64,000 nucleotides of DNA from Lutjanus erythropterus (GCA_020091685.1 CM034607.1:8119465-8183464); one strand, 5' to 3'. Shown: positions 36,464 to 49,109, counted from the first letter of the stretch. The notes: generated from the letters alone by a model not told the origin. Translations and numbers: made by a program.

Positions 36464-37819
36464 TAATTTATTTCAAGGACAAAGAATATATAAAAATGTT
36501 CATTCCTGTCAGATATTTTATGCAGGTTGGAGCCCGAGATTAAACATGTCCACTGACTTTGGTCTTTCGTGTTATTTCATGACTGCTAATACATGGAACA
36601 ATTTGTACAGGAACAAGTATATATTTACTTTTGGCTGGTACATTCCTGACCTACCCGACTGTACAAGTGGAAAAAACTTTAATGTTTAACCTGCAACTGA
36701 ATCCAACCAGCAAACTCCAAACATTAGCATGCTGATTATGCATCAGTAATAATACTAGTTATCCAGCAACACTCAGGAGCTCTTTTGATACAGAATAAGT
36801 TTTGTTGTTGTTGTTGTTGATGATGATTATAATGTTTTCACTTCTGTTTAAAACAGATTTGAATGCAAAACTTGAAACTGAGTTACTTTTTCTTGTTGTA
36901 ATTGTACATTTCCTTTTTTGTTTGTTTGTTTTTCTTTCTTGACAACAGCATGAGAACAATCAGGCTGTAAAGATCATAGCACAAATAAATGAATTATCAA
37001 TGTTGAATAAATATATATATGTATAACCCATGATATGGAATTCTAAAAGAAAAATATAAAAATCTAAATAATGTATTAACATGTATAACAAAAAAAATCT
37101 AAATAATATAAATATGAAAATCAAAAATAATAATTTAATGAGAGAAAAGTACAGCTTACTACTCTTTTTGTTATCAATTAAATTAAGTGATTTAATAAAT
37201 AATAATGAAAGGTGCAATCTGCAAAACTTCACTTTGTGATTTAAAACAATGTCATCTGAAGTTAAATAGTCAAAAGCACTGTCATCTGGATCATCACAGT
37301 AACAAAAGACTTGTCTCTAGGTATAGTTTTATTCTTTTTTTGAAATGTTTGGCAAATATCCTTATTATTACACTTTTACATCCATAAGTTCAATTCCAGC
37401 AAGCACAGTAAAGGTTGTGTCATAATATTTTCACAGTATGTGATGATGGTTTTTCACAAGTTGACCCCATGTGGAACAGGAGGATAAGGATTTAAATTCA
37501 CTAAATGGAATTTGAAAACTGTACAGACATGAACTGCTCATAGGACAGCATGTTTTATACTTTTACTGATCCATGTAAAGGATCTCAATAGAATACATCA
37601 CTGTTAGTAGTCAGCTGGTTGCTCCACTTTGCCTGAGGCAGTGTAATAGAGCACTTTAACTTGTTTAAATGCAGATAGCTGCCATACTATTTTTTCTTTT
37701 TGTCTTCGTTAAGCATTTAGCTTCACATAAGCCCACTACATTCAGTGTAAGATGGTGTTTATGGGAGCTTAAGTTAAGCTAAATGTCAGGTGTAAAATGT
37801 AAATGCAATTATTCCGTCT

Positions 37820-37957
37820 GTCCAGGCTCACGGTGGGCGGGACTCTGTTGCCATGACAATGACGTCAATGTTGGTGTCGAGTAACCAAAGGTCAAAATAA
37901 AGACAAGTGAATGAAAACGGAAGGAAACTTAACAGGCTGCCCAGAATAGGACACAAC
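37820..37957 (+). promoter_or_regulatory. Promoter-like module: GC box, X-box-like site, CRE
   Basis: gggcggg (37835-37841), then gttgccatgacaat (37847-37860, an imperfect RFX X-box with two mismatches in its right half), then a perfect palindromic CRE tgacgtca (37860-37867), about 90 bp upstream of an ATG that opens a spliced-looking exon. X-boxes are bound by RFX factors (ciliary and MHC-II promoters) and CREs by CREB/ATF. No TATA box. Function inferred from motif clustering and position. Confidence 0.5.
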
Positions 37958-38896
37958 ATGACCGAATCGACTCAAACTTCACACCGACGCACTGCGGCGG
38001 CTGTCGACCTCCTGTCGTCCGGGAATCATCGTTTTATCCGCCGGTAAGCAGACGTCAGACAGCAGAAGGTTAGGGTCACACACAAGCTAACAGGAGCTAG
38101 CTGTGTCAGCGAGCTAGCTAGTCTAGGTCGTTGGCTAACAGGAGCTAGTGCTAACACTTACCACATTACATTGTTTTCTTTGGCAGGCTGCCCGACAACA
38201 CAAAGTTACTTTAAGCGGTTTGTTAGCGATACCGGTGCACTTCCGGCCATTAAAGCTTGTTGTTAAAGGCTATGTCGCTGTTTAAGTTAGCTTTTTCAGT
38301 GTTGCAGTCAGTCAGGACAGGACACAGTAGCTGGCCTAAACAGTGACTGTTTCCCAGCTGTGCAACTTCACTTACATTACAGCACCGTTACACTGTAACA
38401 CTGTCTGATAACTGTGTGTCTAATCTAAGTGTTAAAGCTAATGTCATTGCTTTAAGTTAATGTGACGCCAGGCTAGCTTGTTAATCTGTGCAAAGCAGTG
38501 CAATGACCAGATAAACAAAGTTTTAGTAATTGACTTATAATTCATAGAGACACATAGCAGGTGCTCATAAATCATCAGTCTCAATAGATGCTGGTCTGTG
38601 TGAATATCTTTGTGTCATTGAAAGTCGTCCTCAGCATCAGTGTGGTGATTACCCAGTTAGACTTGTGCAGTATGATGGAAATGAGGTCAGGCTAACTTCT
38701 CTTCTTCTGCAGTTTTTTTTTAGGAATGTACAAGAAGACAGACAGTAATGCCTTTGACCCTGGAGCCTGGATTCTCTACAGACATCATATAAGGTGGTCG
38801 TTGGTGTGTTACACCGGCCAGATGGCCATTTTCCATACTGTTTCCTCCTGCCCTTACCGAGTGACACCTGCAGGGAGAAGCCTGCACAGTATTTAG
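37958..38896 (+). CDS. Unrecognised two-exon small gene (about 89 aa) or lncRNA
   Basis: Exon 1 (37958-38043) has ATG with a purine at -3 (acaacATGa), encodes 28 residues starting MTESTQTSHRRTAAAVDLLS, is CpG-rich, and ends in a strong donor (ccg|gtaagc) in phase 2. A candidate exon 2 begins at 38713 after a good pyrimidine tract (cttcttctgcag). Splicing restores the frame for 61 more residues (FFLGMYKKTDSNAFDPGAWI and on) to a TAG at 38894-38896, and AATAAA follows at 38918. I recognise no domain or family. A further donor-like gag|gtaagg at 38934/38935, after the stop, means the exon could instead belong to a longer non-coding transcript. It lies directly downstream of the promoter module, convergent with the sialyltransferase gene. 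Confidence 0.35.
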
Positions 38897-38963
38897 CATA
38901 GTTGGTAGAAATGTCAAAATAAAATAAATATGAGGTAAGGTCAACTTTTGAGACTAGATTTTC

Positions 38964-39480
38964 TAGAGCTGCAACAATTAATTGATTAGTTGTCAACTAT
39001 TAAATGAATCACCAACTATTTTCGTAATTGATTAAGTGGTTCGAATATTTTTTTTAAAGAGAAAAAAGTCAGAATTCTCAGATTCCAGCTGGTTATTCCT
39101 GTATTATAGTTAACTGTATATATATTTTGGTTGTGAGTAAATCAAGACATTTCAGAGAGTCATCTAAGGGTTTGAGAAACACTGATTTCCATTTTTCACT
39201 ATTTTCTGACATTTTAAAACAGAGAGCTTTTAATCGATTGATCGAGAAAATAATCAACTATGAAAATGACAGTTAGTTTCAGTCCGAATTGACTCTACTG
39301 TGCCAGTAAACTGAATATTGTTGGGTTCTGGACAAAACAAGACATTTGAGGACATCATCTTGGTCCTTGGGAAACACTGATCATCATTTTTCAGCATTTC
39401 CTGGCATTTTATAGACAAAACAACTAATCGTTTAATCAGCAGATTAATCTACAGTGAAAATAATCCTTAGTTGCAGTCCT
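38964..39480. mobile_element. hAT-like non-autonomous repeat (gagctgcaac termini)
   Basis: Left end tagagctgcaacaattaatt and right end aatccttagttgcagtcct are inverse termini of a very common teleost hAT-derived repeat. The interior has two similar halves (ttttcactattttctgacat and tttttcagcatttcctggca; atcgattgatcgagaaaata), suggesting tandem or nested copies. Confidence 0.75.
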
Positions 39481-42201
39481 GTTGTCAACATTGTGATGTC
39501 GTCTCTGGTTGCGGAAAATGTCGTCTGCGACTGAGGTTACAAATGCACAGGGTAGTTTGGGGCTGTAAACATCCCCGACTGGAAGCTGTCTATCCGCAGA
39601 GCTTTCAGTCTGATGTTTACTGCTGCCGACTGCCTCCAGCAGCTCCGCAGACATGGAAGATTTAGTGTCCATTTATCTGACCTGCCTTTTTAAAATCTAA
39701 ACTTAATTGTCAGGGAAGGTTCAATTAATACTACTTAATTAAACCTTGTAGTCGGGGCTCAAAATTAGCACCAGCCACTAGCCAAACACTGGTAAAGTGC
39801 AAGTGGCCAGTAAATTTGCTTAAAAAAAAAAAAGTAAAATTTGAACATTTTCTAGTCAATCTGTCGGTGGAAAAAAAGTGAATTTTGCACCCTGCTTGTA
39901 ACTTTGTGTCTTGGTGGCCCTTATATCTTCAGTATCAGTTGTTCAGACTCAGTTCATGTAAACATCCTACACTCAGCTGTAATCAGTTGCAGCAGAGGCT
40001 GAGAGAAGGTTGTTTACGTGATCTGGCTGGAGGTGACACACTGGCGTAATGCGAGCTGAGCGAGGTGCGTCCACATCAAGGTCATACGTCACAGGTTTAT
40101 CAAGTCAATTAATCCATTTAAAAAGATTTGCAAAAAAATATTTTCTGATGGAGTTAATTAAAAATACTAGTCAAGAATTAATCACAAAACGCTCATATTT
40201 GAGTACTTTGAAGCCAGAAGGTTTCAATTTAAGTGGTACTGAATTAGTCAGACAAATTGAGGTATTTGAAGACGACATCTTGAATTTTGAGAACTTGTCA
40301 CAGACATTTCATGGTTGTCATTTCAAACAATAAATGATGAATGAAAATAATAATTGGCTGTAGCTCTACTAAACAGTTTAATGCTAATCAAAAAAACCGA
40401 ATAGAAGTATTATAGCATTGCCTTGTTTCCTCTCAGACTGACTTTCAGAAATGAAAAAAGAAATATTATCATACAGTGACCCCTGTCAGAGTAAGAGCTT
40501 GCCTGTTTTGGAGTGCTGGCATGAAAACTATGCGAGACAGCTTAAAGATGGTATGTTATCATGATGATGATCAATGATATTTTTTCTTTCTCTGACAGAA
40601 GGTGTCTTGTAAGAACACTCCTGTCACGCACGCCTGTCAGTGTAATACAAGTGGTTGAACATAAAACAGAATTAAATGGGAATGTGTGGAAGGTGGACAC
40701 ATGTTTTTATTAAACATTAAGCGCCAACAGCAGGAGGAGTAGAAGATAAAAGATGATAGAAGGTTTTTTTCAGTGGATGAGCTGCAGCTCAGCTCCAGCA
40801 GATTTCCTCTTCCCGCTTTCATGTTGACCTCTTAAATAGACTTCTATAAATAGAGACCCTGCAAGGGCCTAACGGAGCAGTCTAATTTCTAGATACATCC
40901 ATTAATCAGCATCAGTAGGTAGGTTAGCGAGTAAAAGAGGAGTTTATTTTTACCATAATTTGTGTGTGTTACTCCTGTGCACCACTTCATTGTTGACTCT
41001 GTGTGATATACGTTTGGTCAGGATTGTGGCATTGAATTAGGAATAACTGAAGCCTTATAAACGTATAAACATCTTACTCATTAATGGAGTGTGTATTGAC
41101 GTGCAGATGTTCGATTTCTTTTTCTGGAGTTGTGTTCCATTTTGTAAAAGCAGATTAAAGATTTTGTAAGTAATTTGAAAGTTGAAATGAATAAAACTGA
41201 CATTGAACATCAGAATGTATCTTATTTTCTACAAGATCTGTCAGACTTTGAAGTATTTATGAGCAACTGGTCATTGTAAGTGAATTTATAAGATGTTTTC
41301 CATAAAATATTGTATTTATTTTTTATTTTAGTATCACCACTAGACATTTTATGAAGTACACATTCTTACACCTTTAGGAGTGGGGTTATTCAGATTTTTG
41401 CAATTGAGTAGAAATCAAAAATCCGTAGGTGAACATATGAGAGTGACAAGTAGTGAAAACATACATTTATATATTTTTTTTACATTTTCATTTTTGCACC
41501 ATAAAATGAAAAAGGAAAAAAATCAGGGCTTTTTAGCAAAGTAAGAAATGTGCAACAAACTGTAGATTTGATGTCAACATGTAGTCTAACTGAAGCACAT
41601 GCAATATTTTCACCACTAGATGTCAGACTTGTGCTTCTGTTTGATACGTGTACTTCTCTCATTTGTTTGATCACATCTGTCCGTTCAGAAGTTTCATTTT
41701 TAAAGCAGATCACACACAGGCCTAAACTGAAAGTTTGCAGGCCAAAATGATTCATTTTGTTTTTGTGAAATGCTCTAACAAAGAAAACACTAAAAACAAC
41801 AAAAGCAAATACTTCCATCAAACAACACAACTTGTGGTCAAATTAATACAGTCTTTCAATCAATTATTACACATATATGGACTGGTTTAAACTTACAAAT
41901 ATAGTTCATTGCCACAAAAGGCATGAAGGCCATCACAGCCTGAATTCTATTCTTTTCTCCAAACAGGTATTTTACTAGAGATAAATGCTGCTTCACTCTG
42001 CAGCTGCACTTTTTTTTACACCTCTGCCCTGTTGAAATACTCCACAAAAAGAGACTTTTTCTATGAAAGTCTTTTTGTTCACTTTATTCTTGTGTGCAGT
42101 TTTTTTCTGTTCATGAACTGCCACTGACATGTAAGTAGGGATGAAAATGTCCTATCAATTATAATGACTAATGCGGTCATAATTGTTATTGCAGCATTTT
42201 T
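39481..42201. other. No gene recognised
   Basis: Holds short frames at 39.44-39.67 kb (both strands) and a 94-codon + frame at 40049, none with a recognised domain. ggggctcaaaattagcacca at about 39756 resembles another dispersed repeat. 41.4-41.83 kb is AT-rich. Confidence 0.4.
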
Positions 42202-42700
42202 AAGAGTTTTTGCAGATATTGGCTGTAGAGATGTCTGCCTTCTATGTAATATAATTGCATTAAATGACACTTATAGGGCTCAAATCACCCAAAAAATACT
42301 TATGAAAAATTCAAAACCAATGTCTCTTTACAAATCATGGCCTGGTTATGCAATATAATCCACAGACCTTGTGAGCAGTTTCATGTAGAGACTACTTTCT
42401 TTCTATTTGAAAGAAAGTAGTTCTGGTAGAATCTACTGCAGAGTCTACATGAAACTCATCACAACAAGGTCTGTGGATTTTGAGTAACTGGGTCATGATT
42501 TTTGGAAAGAGACATTGGTTTTTTAGCTCTGGGCACCACAAGTCGAGTGCCATTTAGCAGTAGTTTAGTTGGCAGACATTTCTACAGCTGATATCTCCAA
42601 AGCTCTGCAACACACACCAAATAATCTAGATGAATAAACAGCACAACAGGCCAGAGGGAAAATATGTATTTTTGATTTTGGGGTTAACTGTTCCTTTAAA
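42202..42700 (+). mobile_element. Foldback MITE, family F, copy C
   Basis: Nearly complete: left arm (ggctgtagagatgtctgcc), left ccacagaccttgtgagcagt, loop with the palindrome aaagtagttctggtaga, right acaacaaggtctgtgga arm, and end ggggttaactgttcctttaa. Non-coding. Confidence 0.75.
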
Positions 42701-43154
42701 ATGTGTTGAAAATGTTCAAGAAGTACTGATACAAACACTAAAATCATTCACGGTAAACGTGTACAAATACCCACACTGCTGCTGCACCTGCATCTGAGAG
42801 ACTGTTGTTCACTTTGGTTGATGCTGTGTTGTATATATCATGAGTTTGATGAAGCACGGTTATCAAACACAGATTTAATGATTAAATTTGAAACTGTAAT
42901 ATTAGCCATCTGGAATTTTATCACAGCTTATTGTGAAACCGATTATCATTTATTTTCTAAATGTAAGACCTACACTAAACACTAGACAAACTCATTCATT
43001 ATGGTACAGCTTTTACTGCATGTTTTATTTTTTTTTTTTTTTCAGAATTTCACCCAAACTCAAAAATACCCAAATATTACACATTTACTGCATCAGATTT
43101 TCTAAGTCATTCTTTTTGGTAGGACAGCAACATCAGGGCCAACCATACAAACAC

Positions 43155-43660
43155 TAAGGGCGGAGATATACTTTTGATATGCTTTTAAATACGCGTTCGT
43201 GTACACATGACGTCTGCCTCACGTATCCCGCGTCTATTTGGAGTGTCGGTTGTGCACGTCCTTACAAATTAATGCTACTTATCCGCAAGATGCAATACAC
43301 AAATGACCGATAGGGGCAGAATGCAGTGATGGGGTCAGGAGATGTGCACCAGCAACAACAATGGTAGAAAGTTTTGGGGACAGGCTCGTTGAACAAGTCA
43401 GCAACTACCCTCATCTTTACGACGAATCGTTGGTGCTACACGGTGACAAACATGCTTGTCACAACAGCTGAAGCAACAGCTCATCCAAGAAGCTTGGACT
43501 CTTGGATCAGAGGCAAAACGTCTTCAAGAACTCTCTGAAGTCCAGTTGCCTACTACAAACCTTGCTGCAAATACCATGACCTGGATGACTCAGAATATTC
43601 ACAGTCAATCCCAGTTTCACTTCATGCATCTTAGCAATCGAGAAAAACTATAATACAACT
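43155..43660 (+). pseudogene. Harbinger-type transposon remnant with broken MADF-domain ORF
   Basis: The short ORF at 43361-43471 encodes a 36-residue product with the start of a MADF-like domain (DRLVEQVSNYPHLYDESL, followed by a Lys-His stretch). It stops at TGA where MADF proteins usually have a conserved Trp (TGG), so the frame is broken by one nonsense change. The CpG-rich leader (aaatacgcgttcg, acgtatcccgcgtc) resembles the 5' part of PIF/Harbinger elements, which carry a MADF/Myb-like accessory protein. No nuclease ORF or right terminus was found. Confidence 0.5.
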
Positions 43661-45209
43661 CTGTCATTAATGAGCTACTGAACAGAGCAGTTATTCTTAA
43701 GGCTTCTTAAGAAAACCACAAATTCAAAGGTCATTGCTCAGCTGTGTGGGCAGTAGCATGTGTGAGATATACTGAGAGAAAAGTGATGCAATTTATATAA
43801 AATATTACACCTCCAGGATAGAATTGCTGTGACAGTCCAAACAGATGTCAAAGAGGCATAATAGCTACCGATCTACGCCTTAACAAACACTGGCTTTCAG
43901 TTTTGTGTGACAGTAAAGGTCTATTTGGATTCAATGACCATATGTCGTCTGTTATAAAGGCATGGTTGCCAGTATCAACAGCAGTAGATCCTGTTTTGTC
44001 TTGGTGGTAGGTGCTGCAGACCTTGGTGACTCTTCTAGACACTAAAAAAAACCTATCTGTGGGTTATCCATTCTATACCCACCTGTAGATGTATCTGTGA
44101 GCCTTTTTATTATTTTCGTATCTAAAACGTAACGTAATATGTTACTGACACCTTACAAAGTCCAGTCATTAGATTGTTTTTAAAGATTTTCATGAGATAT
44201 AGCTTCTTTAAATACATTTTTAGGACATTAGGTGAATCCCTTTTCACAGTATGATGGCATAGTCTTTGTTTTTTACTTTTTTTTCAAAGCAACATTTTTC
44301 AGCTAAAGTTGCTTTAACTCTGTAATTAAGTGAAGTCTGAAGCCATTCTTATGATTTAAATATTTCATAAATTGAGTCACTGAAAATAAAATCAAGGTTA
44401 AAGGAGTTCACAGTTTTAGAATATAGTTTTATTATCTGCATGAGTTTGTTCAGTACATGTAGAAACAGGGTTCTCCACACATTTTACAGCAAAATGCAGC
44501 TGAATCATGTGCTTGTCAGCTCGAGGACAACAAACATCCAGAGAGCAACAGGGCCAGGGGCACACTGATTTATTCACAGCCTTTAACTGTGCAACATTTC
44601 AGCATTGCGGTCCTGATTAGAGTCAAAGTGGACAAAAACTTGAGACAAAAAACTGTACGTGGTCAACCTAGAAAATGTCATTGAATAACTGGTTGAATAG
44701 GCTTTCAAGTATATTGGATGATGAATCCAAGGGTGGGACTTGCCAGTGTCCAAACAACACAAGAAGCTATTGTAGAGTTACAAAGATATACGTACAAAAA
44801 ATACATACATTGCAAATTCAGTTCTTCATTTATGTCAAAAGTCTAAATGTCAGAAACAAAATTACAAAAGAATACAGACCTCTTGTAAAGTTACAAAGAT
44901 AAATGCACAGTAAATATAAATACAAGCAACTATCAGGTTTGACAAATTAGAGGAAATTCAGACTAAAGTCAATTCTTCATTGAGGCCAAAGGGCTCCACT
45001 GTGTTCAGTGTGTTAATCCGACATGCCTCTTTGCAAAGCATTCAGTTGATGTCACCACAGAAGTGGTAAGACACAGCAGTGTTGAGACATTATTCTGCTT
45101 GGACAAGTAAAGCACGTGAAGTAATCTAGAAGTTTGTTCCATACATGTTTGGAATTTTAGAACAATGGTACGGTATTTGTATACTGTGCATCTCCCCAAC
45201 TTTGGTGCA
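43661..45209. other. No gene recognised
   Basis: AT-rich sequence with short frames lacking domains. No clear terminal repeats or exon-like blocks. Confidence 0.4.
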
Positions 45210-45372
45210 GACTGAAATATCTCGCCAGCTATCAGATGGATTACCACGGAATTTGGTGCAGATATTCATACCCCCTCCCCACAGGATTATTTGCTGTAAT
45301 TTTGATGATCCCCTTATTTTTCTTCTTGTGCCATCATTGGGTCAAAACTTTAATTTGCACAATACTTGAAAA
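45210..45372 (+). repeat. Teleost interspersed repeat (atggattaccacggaatttg type)
   Basis: tgaaatatctcgccagctat, gatggattaccacggaattt, ggtgcagatattcatacccc, gatgatccccttatttttct follow the order of an abundant teleost repeat that mentions a lowest-cost block of similar words in every copy. Non-coding. Confidence 0.7.
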
Positions 45373-46089
45373 CCAAATGCAAAATCATTGACATTCCCTT
45401 TAGGGCTTAGGATATATTGTGTTTAGAAGTACTGTAAAATGTTAGCATGCTATCATGCTCCAAAAGCACTGAAAATTTCCCTAATAAAGCTTTATAGCCT
45501 GTTATAGACTCTCCCTGCCTGGTATAGCTGTCTTTCAAACTCTTTCCCAGTCTGTAATGTAGGTTTTCTATTAAAGATCTGTAGCCTCCAAACCCAAACT
45601 GAGAATGCTCAATTAATGTCACTTGTGAGTGTAGTATTTCACTTGACGTTGACTTGTAAAATTAGTGTTAAAAGTTCCCTTTTAACTTTTTGGAGTCTCA
45701 TGTTTCCTCTAAATAAAGCAAGCCCACCTTTTTACTTACATAACCAATTCTACTGCCAAATCCAACAGCTGCCAGGTCAGCTGGGAGCCAACAAAACTGG
45801 GTTCAAAGGAAGAGAGAACTGCCAAACTGCTAGTTCAAAACAAGCCTTAAATAACCTGTAAACCATCCAGTTGCACTCAGTTCACTGATGAACCTGCTGC
45901 TGCTCCACCAAGCCAAAAATGTTTAACACCAAATTGAAAGACACACCATAACACAACACCACCCATGGTGGGAGTCCTGGGAGCGTCGCTCACTGTCAGG
46001 CTCCAACTGATGTACTACATGTGTAGTTATAATGATATTTGCATTTATGAATGTAGAAATCTGCCCATATTGGGACAAATGTTTAGGCT

Positions 46090-46500
46090 AATTGTAAGAC
46101 ACATGTTAAACTCAAGACCAGTTGGTTATTTTTTCTAATGGTATACAACTATAAATTTCAGAGAGCCACAGTCCAATTAGGAAAGCGACATTTTTTGCGA
46201 TGGCCAGCAAGATTTCTGTGAGCCTTATAGCATGGGCATTTTTAGACTTAGTAAACTTACCCAATAAACAAATCTCTGGATCCAGTGGAGACCGTGAATA
46301 CTGGAACACCATGAATACTGGACTGGGTGTCACATATTCCCTGCAAGAACCCCTGAAGTTTAGGGCACTGCCAGCAGGCATGTAAAAGTGTTCCCTCATC
46401 TAAACCACATCTGAAATGAAGGGATGATGCAGGAAGATAAATTGGATCAATCTACTAAGTTTAAAGTAAGACCATTTCTACACAATGCACCCCATAGTTC
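46090..46500 (-). pseudogene. L1-type LINE ORF2 C-terminal fragment, degenerate
   Basis: On the minus strand one frame reads GTLLHACWQCPKLQGFL and, after a frameshift, another gives LDPEICLLGK ... LWLSEIYSCIPLEK. This matches the order of the C-terminal region of L1-clade ORF2 (Trp-Cys-Pro segment, then the conserved PLEK end). Frameshifts and stops make it inactive. No 5' portion was found. Confidence 0.65.
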
Positions 46501-46969
46501 CCAGATTGATTCCCACCATTAATCTAGTGTAATTCTATGCTGCTTTACAGAAATATTGTACATGTCCCTGAATGCATCCCATGGTTGGTATCTGCTCATG
46601 GTAGGGGGACTAGCTGCTAAATATCAGTATACATTAGATTGTGTCTTTCCAGCACTAGCTAGATATGTTAACAATAGAAGAAAATATACATTTTTGATTG
46701 TAGTCTACTGTGATGGCCAAGGCCACACAAATGGACAGTTGAGGGTAAAACCATGCACACTCACCTCACTTCTTTGTTCAATGCACAGGTTAGTTTAATT
46801 TGCAGTCAACCACACCCCAAACAATTCAGGTCCACACTACAGTTTATTTGAGTTATAATTTCTTTATTTTCTTTTAGCTTTACACTGTTTAAATGGAGTG
46901 CACACATTTTTACACTGTAAGGTTAGATTTAGTAATTTTCTGTTGTATTAATCATTTTTCTTTGTCTTC

Positions 46970-47412
46970 TTTTTGAGTTACCATGCTGGTGGGGGTGGTT
47001 TCCTCCTGGATGGGCAAAAGGTGTGGCACAGGAGTGGAACCTGTTAAATCCTGTGGCCAGCTCATCAGGCCGTACCATCTGCAGCCGTGTCAGAGGGGGT
47101 TTTTGGGTTTAGTTTGTTTTTTCTGTGTATTAGTTTTAGTAGATACCATTTTGTTTTCCCCTTTTGTGTTAGTTGGTTTGGCCAAGCCGGTATATATGAT
47201 CCCTCACATTTCATTTTGTTAGGTCAGTTTGTTCCGTTAACACAGTTTTGTTGCTGTCATTTTGAGTATAGTTATATTTTGTTGACCTCGTTTATAGGCC
47301 TAATTATTAAGTCCTTGAATTATATTATTTGGTATTATTTTTTTGGGTAAATAAAAACCCTCTTTTCAACAAATTCCTGTTCTCCTCGTTGCCTTACTGC
47401 TTGGTCCCTGAC
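46970..47412 (+). mobile_element. Probable solo LTR
   Basis: Order of signals: ccggtatatatgatccc (TATA-like, about 47188), T-rich body, gggtaaataaaaaccc (AATAAA, about 47348), and a ttgccttactgcttggtccc end near tgaca. This suits a Gypsy-type LTR. The left border is uncertain and no target duplication was found. Open frames inside are not conserved proteins. Confidence 0.45.
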
Positions 47413-47464
47413 ATCTACAGAAACTGAAACAACTCTTATTGTTATTTTGACTTTGTTACTTGGA

Positions 47465-47690
47465 TATTTCATAATAGTTGTACACTAGAATGTCTAGTTG
47501 ACATTATTTTACTTAGACTTCTGCTTTCAAAGCTGGCGGTTCACTATTAAGTTAGGCTAAAACCAATGATTGAATGTGCAGACAATTATGTAATATAACA
47601 TATAGTCTTACATTTACATCTGGCCCTTGGAGGGCAAACATAATACTGATGTGGCCCAGGATGAATTTGATTTTGACACCCCTGTTGTAA
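47465..47690 (-). mobile_element. hAT-like non-autonomous element fragment, copy 2
   Basis: Minus-strand copy of the element at 1834-2085. The terminus reads caggggtgtcaaa on the minus strand, followed by tattatgtttgccctc and ccagatgtaaatgtaagac. Confidence 0.65.
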
Positions 47691-47875
47691 GAGTTGTAAG
47701 AGATATCCCTTGAATAAACACAAAAAATTCTATTTGCTTCCCTTTGTTTCAGGTTTCTTTATCTCTGATAACATATCGTGGTCATATTATGATTTATTAC
47801 ATTAAATATAATGCAGATTTCCCCTCTGAAGTGCCTTTGGACAACAAAAAAACACACCCGGGTTCTTACAATCCT

Positions 47876-48010
47876 GAAATTTCATGTAGCAGACGCTTTT
47901 ATCCAAAGTACATCTGAGAGCTGAACAAGGATCTAGTCAGGAGAGACCAACATGAGTTTGGTGATAGTAGATGCTACAAGGTTCTTCTACTGGATTTTTC
48001 AAACACATGA
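47876..48010 (-). mobile_element. SINE tail (tagcagacgcttttatccaa)
   Basis: tgtagcagacgcttttatcc followed by aaagtacatctgag is the inverse of the conserved tail of teleost V-SINE/HE-type SINEs, the same tail class seen at 7.53 kb. The head is not recognisable. Confidence 0.6.
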
Positions 48011-48519
48011 TTCTTAAAGTCACTGTACACGAGGCAGCGGAACAGAAAATGAAATTTACCCTCCACTACACCAAGATGACAAAAAACACAAACGCTGCTC
48101 TGCCTCAATTGTCACCGCACAGGGACCTCTGTGTTCTATATAAATGAAATATTATAGAAGGTTCTTTGAAGTAATCTTTGATTTGAACTTAGTTTCTGAG
48201 CTTTGGCTTATTCTAAATCTCCTCATTCCATTGTTCCTATTGGATCTTTTTTAAAAAAAAAAGACAAAATAAAGTTTTGTTGATTTCCCCTGCTGTTTCA
48301 GGCCGAAACAAATCCTAATCATATGAGAGAAAGTGCCATTCTGGACAGAAACGGGGCAACTTGGGGTTAAATACACCATACTGAACCTTCAGTTTGACTT
48401 GATTTGTTTGGTTTGGATGTTCCTCGTGGATCTTAAGTAGTTTTTGTTTGACTATACTGATATTACACTGCAAATTTCCCCTGAAAATAAAACATGAATC
48501 AGAAAGAGAAAATATTATA

Positions 48520-48790
48520 CAAGTTCAGGCTGCTGAATGCTTCGCAGTGTACTGATGCAGCCCAAGAAAGCACCTCGCGGCTCCACTCTGGATAGCATCA
48601 CAGTCAGGAGCTCCCTTCAAACACCACGCTCCTGCAGCATAAAATAAAACTGAGCCAACCATTGAATCAGTTTTGAAATGGTTGAAAAACCAAGGTCAGG
48701 ACACAGTTTCATTTGATTCATCACCTCAACGCTCTTCTTGCTGACTCTGTCCATGCGTTTCTTCCCTCTGTGAAGCTCAAACAGTGTTTC
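48520..48790 (-). pseudogene. Non-LTR retrotransposon ORF2 C-terminal fragment
   Basis: The minus strand translates, with frame changes, to VLFYAAGAWCLKGAPD then CDAIQSGAARCFLGLHQYT, matching the conserved LINE ORF2 segment with a Trp and an AIQ...R.FLG..Y/F block. Clade not certain. Only a fragment remains. Confidence 0.55.
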
Positions 48791-49109
48791 ATATTAAAAA
48801 CTAAACCAGGATATTTATAAAAGCTGCTGTAGTTAAAAGGCAAGGCTCTCACCACATGTCCCATTTTCATCAACAGATCATGTTTAATTACAGGACAATT
48901 AACATTAAAATGAATACAACAACAGGTAACAGAGGAACATAAAAAACTGTATAAAAATACAGGAAAAAAATTAAATTCAGGAAGAATACTTCCTGAAACT
49001 GTGTTGTCAGGGAAGACTCTTCCTAAACTTTATGGAGAAGAATTGCCCCTGATACCAAGATATCAGTTTAACACATTTATTAAAGTACAGCACATTTCAA
49101 CATTCTCAC

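Noticed and set aside
38690..38760. Alternative acceptor ttttttttag at 38721/38722 for exon 2
   Set aside because: With the phase-2 donor of exon 1 it gives a stop after eight codons, whereas the upstream acceptor at 38712 keeps the frame open.
39436..39672. Overlapping frames on both strands near 39.5 kb
   Set aside because: No domain; adjoins the end of a hAT-like repeat. A decayed retrocopy was considered but could not be supported.
40049..40333. 94-codon + frame with a plausible composition
   Set aside because: No recognised domain, weak start context and no splice sites; not enough to call a gene.
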